Assembly (NCBI GenBank): GCA_030522415.1
Contig: CM060107.1
Location: forward strand, 47,513,807-47,577,806
Reading direction: 5' to 3'
From: Channallabes apus
Taxonomy: Eukaryota > Chordata > Actinopteri > Siluriformes > Clariidae
Length of the DNA stretch: 64,000 nucleotides
How positions within the stretch are numbered: position 1 is the stretch's first letter; each line of letters starts with the position of its first letter. Made by a program: the position numbers and the translations under genes. Shown one piece after another: positions 56,929-64,000 of the stretch. The notes below the pieces were generated by a model. It had not been told where the DNA came from. It did no database searches and was given only the letters and a program-made list of their open reading frames with translations.

Positions 56929-57115
56929 GCTCAGTGGTTAAGGCATTGGACTACAGTTCGGAAGGTCCCAGGTTCAAACCCCACAACCACCAAGTTGCCA
57001 CTATTGGGCCCTTGAGCAAGGCCCTTAACCCTCAACTGCTCAGATGTACAGTATAGTGAGATTAATAAAAAAAAAATGTAAGTCACTCTGGATAAGAGCG
57101 TCTGCTAAATGTAAT
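56929..57115 (+). mobile_element. tRNA-derived SINE, second family, inside satellite
   Basis: Plus-strand copy: cagctcagtggttaaggc, ggttcaaacccc, then gagcgtctgctaaatg. Compared with the copies at 20483 and 28408 it has TACAGTA (57047-57053) where they have TA. Confidence 0.88.
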
Positions 57116-57309
57116 GTCTCTTAACCAGTTTGATTAATATATAGTGTTAATTTGTTATCTTAGCTAGTTAGCTAATTGTGTGTCTTGGCTAGCTTTTTTT
57201 ATGGTGTTAATTTGTTGCCTTAGCTGGTAAGCTAATGTGTTTGATGTTAATTTTAGCTAGTTTTGTTATAGCTAGTTTTTTTTTTATGTATGTTGTTAAT
57301 TTATGCTGT

Positions 57310-57400
57310 ATGTACTGTAGCACCTTGGTCCTGGAGAAACGTTGTTTCGTTTCACTGAACTGTATATGCTTGAAATAAAACCCGACTTGACTTGACACGT
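57310..57400 (+). repeat. Dispersed repeat tail
   Basis: gtagcaccttggtcctggagaaacg to cttgacttgac, partner of 35832-35905 in the opposite orientation. Ends in a (CTTGA)n tail. Confidence 0.6.
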
Positions 57401-58302
57401 TGGAGGAGCTTTGAACCATGTGTTAAATTGTGAACGTTAGTCAAATTTGTGATTGTGGCCAAGAGAAGGGGTCGACAACTTTAAACACTCAAAGAGCCAT
57501 TTGGACCTGTGTCCATATATATATATTTATTTTATTATTATAATTTTATTTTATTGCTTTATAATATATATAAAAAACTATAGTGTGCTGCATTTACGAA
57601 ATCAATGAACTTCTACAAAACATTTTGAACTCTGGGTTACTTTTAAATGAAATACTCAATGTCTATTTGAGTACTCCTCGTATTTATGAAATAAAAAGCT
57701 GAACATTTTTTTATCCATCTACAGCACACCAAAAGCCACAGGGAGCCACAGTAGGGGGATGAAAGAGCCACCTGTGGCTCCGGAGCCGCTGGTTGCCGAA
57801 CTCTTGTCTAAATATTACTTAAAACTATTGACTTGGATGCTGTGTATCTGGCATGGCCCACTGTACATTACCTATTCTTGTGTTCATGGACTTTACAAAC
57901 CTGATTTCATGACTCATAACTTCGGTACAAAAAAATCAGATACCTCATTTACCGTGTGTGATGTCCAGTAGAACAGCCAGAAATCAGGAAAAGATGGATC
58001 TTTTTATTTTCAAAGCAGCACTCACCTGAATGACTTCCATCACAGGGTTACACAAAACGTGATTAAAAGTGTGCTCCATCACTGAGGTCTCTTGATGGGC
58101 TCGTTAACATCTTTTGAAAAGGCTTCTCTCAGGCCCATGCTTGTTTTTAGTATGATTCACCTACTGTGATTTGGGGAACAAAAAATATATAGTTGACTGG
58201 GGAAAAAATCCATTGTATTAAATCCTGCACAGGATGATGATTTAATGATTAGACTAACTAATCAGTCAGCAAGAATTCAATAGTATGTAATATATAATTT
58301 GA

Positions 58303-58345
<43 letters not shown>

Positions 58346-58859
58346 CATACAAGATTTAAAACTTTTACTGAGGAAAAGAGAATCTTTGAAGAATTGCACT
58401 TGCCCAGGCAAGGTGTGTAATAAAAATGAGTTCTTATTTAAGTACCATGTACGTGTGAAGAGAGCAAAGCTTAATTTCAACTCAAGAGCACTCTTGAAGC
58501 AATAAGTTGCTTCTCTATGGTCCACAGGCAGTAAATCCATTATAAGGTTCAATGTGTTTCACTTGTTTGTGGGTTTTCTCATTTAATCTATAATAGGTCA
58601 TTATAATTTGAAATAACTCATGAGTATCTTGTGAGAATTTCATGGTTATAAAACCTCATTCACTCTATATGAAATGAAGCCATACAGTACGTACAATAAC
58701 AAATTCTGTAATATTACCGCAATTAATGCAGCTGCAACCACACACCACCGTTCATAATCAAGGTCAAAATGTAGGCCAAATTTTATATGGTTTCACATTT
58801 AATGAAACATTACATGAGACTCAAGGACAAAGTTTAACAAGTACTGTATTTCTTCAAGT
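57401..58859. other. No gene; (TC)n tract
   Basis: AT-rich sequence; (TC)n at 58307-58342. 57700-57810 has agagccac words repeated three times. No recognised exon. Confidence 0.5.
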
Positions 58860-59350
58860 GTTCCAGTCAATTCGTGATTAATGTCTTGTGAGAGAAGGCA
58901 TACAGTAAAACTGATTGACTTTTTACAGAAGATTTCACGAACACTACAGTGAGGATTTGAATGGTGCAAACTTTTTAAAGAAGGCCACACAGCCGTGAAT
59001 TACAATGCCGACTGAAGTGTCTCAGAGCCAAGTCAGAACATTCAGTGGGTGGAACACCTGACCATTAAAAATCGATGGATAACTTGCAGAAGAGATGCAT
59101 CTGTCTGTGGGAACTGTACATTCATCAGCACCACTTGCACATTACAGAACGTCTGATCATGGCTTTAATGTACGTAGAACCAAAAAACTTTCTACCTTGA
59201 TAGTATCCAAGCACTAGTGAAACACTGAGATATGTGCATAAGTGTAGCAGTGGATTATATAAAGAAGTAAAGTTAGCTGTTATTCTTATTAAGGTGTCCT
59301 TTAATTCTACACAATCAAAAGTCCTAGTTGGACTTGAATGGCCCTTGTAC
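58860..59350 (+). pseudogene. Mariner transposase, internally deleted
   Basis: N-terminal blocks at 58935-59120 (ANFLKKATQP/FKEGHTAV frame, then AEEMHLSVGTVHS) are followed after a deletion by the C-terminal block at 59186-59290 (ctttctaccttgatagtatcc, FYLDSIQALVKH). The catalytic core between them is missing. Same family as 7.4, 44.2 and 50.9 kb. Confidence 0.78.
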
Positions 59351-60261
59351 TGTATAAAGTCAAGCCTAAGAGGATTTGAGCAGCACAAGCTACTGAACTT
59401 GAAGAAAGTGAGCATGGTGAGCAACAGAACACTCATACAGTACACTAATAACTTTGTTTAGATGGCAAAATAGAGTCATGCAAATCTTAAAACTTTAAGC
59501 GCTGCACACCAATAATTACTAACTTAAATGAAAGGATAGACATGTACCAAAATAGATCATCGTTTCAAAATGGTTCCTTTATTAAAATGAATGAATAAAC
59601 AAAATAAACTATGATATATCCTGTATTATATATAGATTTTTTGCCTTTTTTAGATAAGAATTTTTTTAATGTTAAATGTACTTAGTTTGTGATGTCTACA
59701 CTACCTCAATTTTCATATACAGATATATAACTTATCACTATGAAAGATGACATGCAGGTTTTGCTGATTCTGCTGTTTTCCTTTATACAAAAGCTATTTT
59801 TTGACTGAAGAAGATTCATCAAGAAAACTTTGCTAAGCACTCTACTTTAGGGGTTTCATATGACCCATTTTAGGTGTCCCAAAGTTAAAATCTGGCACAT
59901 GAAAGGCGAGAGAAGTGCTAAATGGATCACTTCACTACTACATTACTGGTGGTCAAAAACGAATTTGTACTTTGTGTGTTGTTAAAGGATAATGATAAGC
60001 TAATTTAATTGCATGTCTCCAAACTAACACATCTTCAAACGGGGTCAGAATATATTAGTGTGGTAATTGTTATGATGATTAGTGCTACCAGACGATAAGG
60101 ATAATTATGCCAGGTCACCACCTTGCATCCCTAATTAATTGTAGTAGAGGTTAACTAATATAATTATATACTTGTCATGTTAAAAAGTTAGTATCCTTCT
60201 TTTAGTCCTATGTGTTTTTGTGTAAAAAAATAAAAATAAAATAAAAAAATAATACAAAATT

Positions 60262-60303
<42 letters not shown>

Positions 60304-60365
60304 TGTCTGATTGTAGCGGGTCTTAGTATTAGGCAAATACAACCTCAGGCAAACAACAACATATA
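59351..60365. other. No gene; (TA)n tract
   Basis: AT-rich; (TA)n at 60268-60300. No coding signal. Confidence 0.5.
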
Positions 60366-61125
60366 CAGTGTATATATAGGGGGTTTGGACAATGAAACTG
60401 AAATGCCTGGTTTTAGACCACAATAATTCATTAGTATGGTGTACATGTATGGCCTCCTTTTGCGGCAATACAGCCAAACCTTTGGTCACTTGTACCAATG
60501 CCGAAAATCTTGGGCTGTGGACAATGTGAAACATATATTGTTCTCTGATGAGTCCACCTTCACTGTCTTTCCCACATCTGAGAGAGTTATGGTGTGGAGA
60601 AACCCCAATGAAGCGTACCATCCAGACTGTTGCATGCCCAGAGTGAAGCATGGGGGTGGATCAGTAATGGTTTGGGCTACAATATCATGGCATTCTCTAG
60701 GCCCAATACTTGTGCTAGATGGGCGCGTCACTGCCAAGGACTACCGAACCATTCCGGAGAACCATGTGCACCCAATGGTTTTGTATCCTGAAGACGGTGC
60801 CGTGTATCAGGATGATGATGCACCAATACACACAGCAAGACTGGTGACAGAGTGGTTTGATGAACATGAAAGTGAAGTTGAACATCTCCCATGGCCTGAA
60901 CAGTCACCAGGTCTAAATATTATTGAGACACTTTGGGGTGTTTTGGAGGAGCGAGTCAGAAAACGTTTTCCTCCACCAGTATCACATACGTAATAACCTG
61001 ACCACTATTCTTGCCATGGCCACTACCATGGCTCAAAATCGCTCTGGTCACTGTGCAGGGCTTGTATCTGTCATTCCCAAGACGATCTAATGCAGTATTG
61101 GCTGCAAAAGGAGGCCCTGCACCAT
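60366..61125 (+). mobile_element. Tc1-like element, DD36E type, truncated transposase
   Basis: Starts after a TA with cagtgtatatata and ggtttggacaatgaaactg. The open frame 60436-60993 (185 codons) holds the catalytic core: first Asp in HILFSDESTF, second in YQDDDAPIHTARL, and Glu in SPGLNIIETLWGVLEERV. By my count 36 residues separate the second Asp from the Glu, instead of 34 in classical Tc1; this spacing defines the DD36E (Incomer) group. The DNA-binding N-terminus is missing and the C-terminus is frameshifted (ccaagacgatctaatgcagt follows in another frame), so it is inactive. The Met at 60436 is not the natural start. Confidence 0.85.
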
Positions 61126-61126
61126 A

Positions 61127-61361
61127 CAGTGAAACCTCGGTTTGCGAGTAACACAGTTTACTGTGTTTTTGAATAAACAAAGATTTTGAATAAATTTTGA
61201 CTTGGAAAATGAACAAGTCCTGATTTACGAGTAACGAGTATCATGAATCACGCAGGCACTTCTTATTTTGATGAGCGTCACGTGATCACAACTGAGCCAA
61301 CAGTTTTCCACCTCCACCTCTCGGCTTCACACACATGCGCACACATACGCGCGCATGCACG

Positions 61362-61423
<62 letters not shown>

Positions 61424-61600
61424 CTCTCTCTCTCTCTGCCTTACACAGAAACACTGCTCTGTCGCGATTCTTTTCAAAGGTAAAGTGCAGGTTAATTTGC
61501 TGTTGTTTTTTTTACTTTACAGCTGTGACTCCGTCATTGAGTCGATCATGAACTCCTCTGTATATTCAGAGTATTCTAGAGGCAAGTGTGAATTCATCTG
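61127..61600. mobile_element. Pogo/Tigger-like MITE with (CA)n
   Basis: Begins cagtgaaacctcggtttgcgag directly after TA, a terminus seen in pogo/Tigger-like fish MITEs. It continues with cgattcttttcaaaggtaaagtgcagg near 61465. A (CA)n(CT)n tract (61364-61437) lies inside. The right border is uncertain. Confidence 0.55.
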
Positions 61601-61694
61601 TCTGACAGTTAAAACTTGGTAAAAATTGGGTCATGAAACAGGACATTGATCTGAATCACACCAGTAAAACTCTATATTAGAATAGCTGAAAAAT

Positions 61695-62088
61695 AAAAGT
61701 AAAAGAAGGGTATTGGAATGGCCTAGTCAAAGTACAGACCTCAACCCAAATGAAATGCTGTAGTGGGACCCTATGAGAGCGGTGCATATTTGAATTCACA
61801 AAAAACGCAATGAATTGAAGCACTGTTGTAAAGAAGAATAGGTGCTAAAGTGGATCCGCCTCAGTTATTCAATCATGGCGGGTGCTTAGTATTGCCCACT
61901 TTTTCTTTCTTTCTTTCTTTCTTTTTTTTGATAAATGCACTTGTTAGTTTAATAAATAACGGCATGGTGAAAAAAAGTTATATGTTGTTGTTTGTCTGAG
62001 GTTGTACTGAGACCTGCTGCAATCAGGTGGTTTTCATTATGTTTTTACACTAAAACACATAGAATTCAAATAGGGGGTACTAACTTTT
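61695..62088 (+). pseudogene. Tc1-like transposase 3' fragment (family F)
   Basis: ttggaatggcctagtcaaag encodes LEWPSQS, followed by the LNP(I)EML block with a stop. It continues to a 3' end with aattcaaatagggggtactaactttt resembling the family's terminal repeat. A (TTTC)n tract lies at 61901-61927. Confidence 0.7.
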
Positions 62089-62984
62089 AAATAATTACTA
62101 TTATACACAAGTATTATTAATTATATAGTCCCTACATCAGTTAATTTATAGTTGTTTTATTGCATGTACTGTAATATATATATAAAGATTGTGAATGCTG
62201 TATTATTATAATTGTCAGTGCTATGATTCCTAACAGTAGTATCTCAGGAATACACATTTGACAGCATAACCATCTATTGCATCATACACTATTAGCGTAG
62301 CTAGTCCATCACTCATCACATCTTGTTAGTGGTTGGGGGAAATTGAAGAACGCAGGGAATAAATCTAAGTAAAATTAAATCTCTACTCAATCAAGCACAA
62401 TCAAGCACTGCTAATGAATGCTTAAATTAATTAATCTTATAACACATTTTCACTTCTTGATATTATTTACTACAATAATAAAAATGCATATATGCAAAAA
62501 ATATATAATTTAATGTGAGAGTCTTTGTATCCATTGTTTTGGAGAACATTCCAGCACCAAATCCATGAGCATATTAAAGGCTTAATCTGATGTCGATAAT
62601 GTAATGTAGTTGGAGTAGCTGTAAAAACGGATTGATGTTTATAATTATAGTTAATTACAGGCATACAGTTGCAATGTAGAACACTTGTGCAAATCAGTGC
62701 ACAATTATTACAGTTAACCATGATGCACTTCAACATCAAAAGGAAACGCACACACGCACACACATAAAGTCAGCTAAAAATGTACTTCAGGAAAATAAAA
62801 ACTTACATAACAAAACACTATATATAGTATACTTTATACAGTATATACTGTACACACATTCATACAGTACAGTACATACTGTACAGTGTTGTGAAAAGAT
62901 TTTTCACACTTAAATGGTTCAGATCATCAAAAAATAATGTAATTTATAAAAAAATTTAATACCGTACACAATGATGTTGTTAAT
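62089..62984. other. No gene; cluster of TACWGTA
   Basis: AT-rich. Five TACWGTA heptamers lie within 62837-62883, some overlapping. Confidence 0.55.
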
Positions 62985-63182
62985 CTTTCGGGTTTCCTGT
63001 TAAGGGGTCAACACAGCGGCCCAACAGATCCGCACACAACTTGGCACAGGTTTTATGCCGGATGCCCTTCCTGACGCCACCCTCGCATTTTATCCGGGAC
63101 CGACACATGCATCCAGTGGCCGGGAATCGAACCTGTGCCTCCCACGTGGCAGGCAAGAGACCTACCACTGAGCCACCAATGC
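62985..63182 (-). mobile_element. tRNA-derived SINE with RTE-like tail (third family)
   Basis: On the minus strand: ggtggctcagtggtaggtc (A-box), ggttcgattcccggcc (B-box), then gaagggcatccggcataaaacc and gttgacccctt, a 3' end typical of RTE-mobilised SINEs. The only copy of this family in the window. Confidence 0.82.
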
Positions 63183-63269
63183 ATAACGATAACACAAAAT
63201 ACAAAACGAGTGAATACAAAATGCAGTATTTACAGTACATGATGATTTCCTTTATTAAGAGAAAAAAGC

Positions 63270-63800
63270 TGTCAAAAAACCTAAACTTGCCCCTAAACCT
63301 AATAACTGGTTGAACCTCACTTGGTGGCAACAACTGCAATCAAGTGTTTGTGTCCACAGTACTTGCAATGAGTCTTTCACATCGCTGTGTAAGAATTTTG
63401 ACCCATTCTTCATTGCGGATTTGTTTTCAGCCACATTGGATGGCTCTGAGTATGAACGGCCTGTTTAAGGTCATGCCACAGCATCTCAAGGCCATTGGAC
63501 TTGCTGGTGTGTTTCGGATCACCGTCCTGCTGCAAACCCCACTTGTGCTTGAGATGACAAACTGATGGTGAAACATTGTCCTTCAGGATTTTCTGGTAGA
63601 GTGCAGAATTGTTGGTTCCATCAATTTGTCCAGGCCCTGAAGCTGCAAAGACCCCAGACCTTCACACTACCACCACCATGTTTTAATGATGCTCTTTTAT
63701 GAAACACTGTGTTAACTTTACGCCAGATGTAAAAGGATGCACACTTCCACACTAAAATGCACACTAAAAAGTTTTTTGTCTCATCAAAACAACAGAATAT
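63270..63800 (-). pseudogene. Tc1-like transposase relic (family D)
   Basis: The antisense landmarks read, from 63320, gcaacaactgcaatcaagtg, ctttcacatcgctgtg and tcatgccacagcatctcaa, then caccaccatgtttta and ttttgtctcatcaaaac. On the minus strand these give the Tc1 transposase from the first catalytic region (DET) to the C-terminus, with a deletion removing the QSPDLNPIE core. Sequence to 64000 shows no further assignment. Confidence 0.75.
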
Positions 63801-64000
63801 TTACTTAAATGTCCTGGGGGAAAAAAAAGAAATTTTTTTGGCAAATGTGAGATAGGCCATTTACCCATACGTAGGGCGTGGTAGATTTGGACAGCTTTCT
63901 TCCATTAATACATGAAATCATCCTTTATAAACATATTGCATTTTGTATTTACACTAATGCTAGTGCACCACCAGGTTTTGAGAGTCAGTTGTGCTACTGC

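Noticed and set aside
61286..61622. Open frames of 63-102 codons across the CA/CT tract
   Set aside because: Low-complexity translations (His/Thr and Val/Cys repeats) of a microsatellite.

Overview
This window reads as intergenic or intronic DNA of a teleost fish, most likely an ostariophysan (catfish or carp relatives). The grounds are the repeats: many tRNA-derived V-SINEs of the DANA/HAmo type, several fish Tc1/mariner families, hAT-type MITEs, a DIRS1-like tyrosine-recombinase retrotransposon and a chromodomain Ty3/Gypsy element. No complete host protein gene, rRNA, functional tRNA gene or CRISPR is recognisable. The only possible host coding sequences are two weak exon candidates, near 38.6 kb and 50.5 kb.

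Layout. 0-11 kb: a 29-bp minisatellite, then nested transposons. A hAT element with an exact 8-bp target duplication sits inside a Tc1 fragment and itself carries a SINE. Several more SINEs and mariner/Tc1 debris follow. 11.19-16.38 kb: a nearly complete DIRS1-like element on the minus strand, with inverted terminal repeats, an internal complementary region, an intact gag, and RT/RNase H/methyltransferase and tyrosine recombinase regions broken by frameshifts. 16.7-18.7 kb: a head-to-tail pair of related inverted-repeat elements. 19-22.8 kb: SINEs and a Tc1 copy. 22.88-28.04 kb: a full-length Gypsy element (minus strand) with two LTRs that look identical, a 5-bp target duplication, an intact pol with chromodomain, and a Tf1/sushi-style self-priming signal. 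28-54 kb: AT-rich sequence with SINEs, mariner and Tc1 remnants. 54.5-57.3 kb: a long 68-bp satellite array with a 471-bp higher-order repeat, split by a second SINE family. 57-64 kb: mariner, a DD36E-type Tc1 transposase fragment, a pogo/Tigger-like MITE and two more Tc1 families.

The most unusual signal is not a gene. The heptamer TACAGTA/TACTGTA, the known excision footprint of CAG-ended Tc1/mariner transposons (Sleeping Beauty type), occurs about 90 times by my eye outside the satellite, against roughly a dozen expected from base composition. In several pairs of repeat copies inside the window, one copy has plain TA where the other has TACWGTA, so the 5-bp insertions can be seen directly. 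The heptamer is almost absent from the two young retrotransposons. The window therefore seems to record a long history of DNA transposon hopping.
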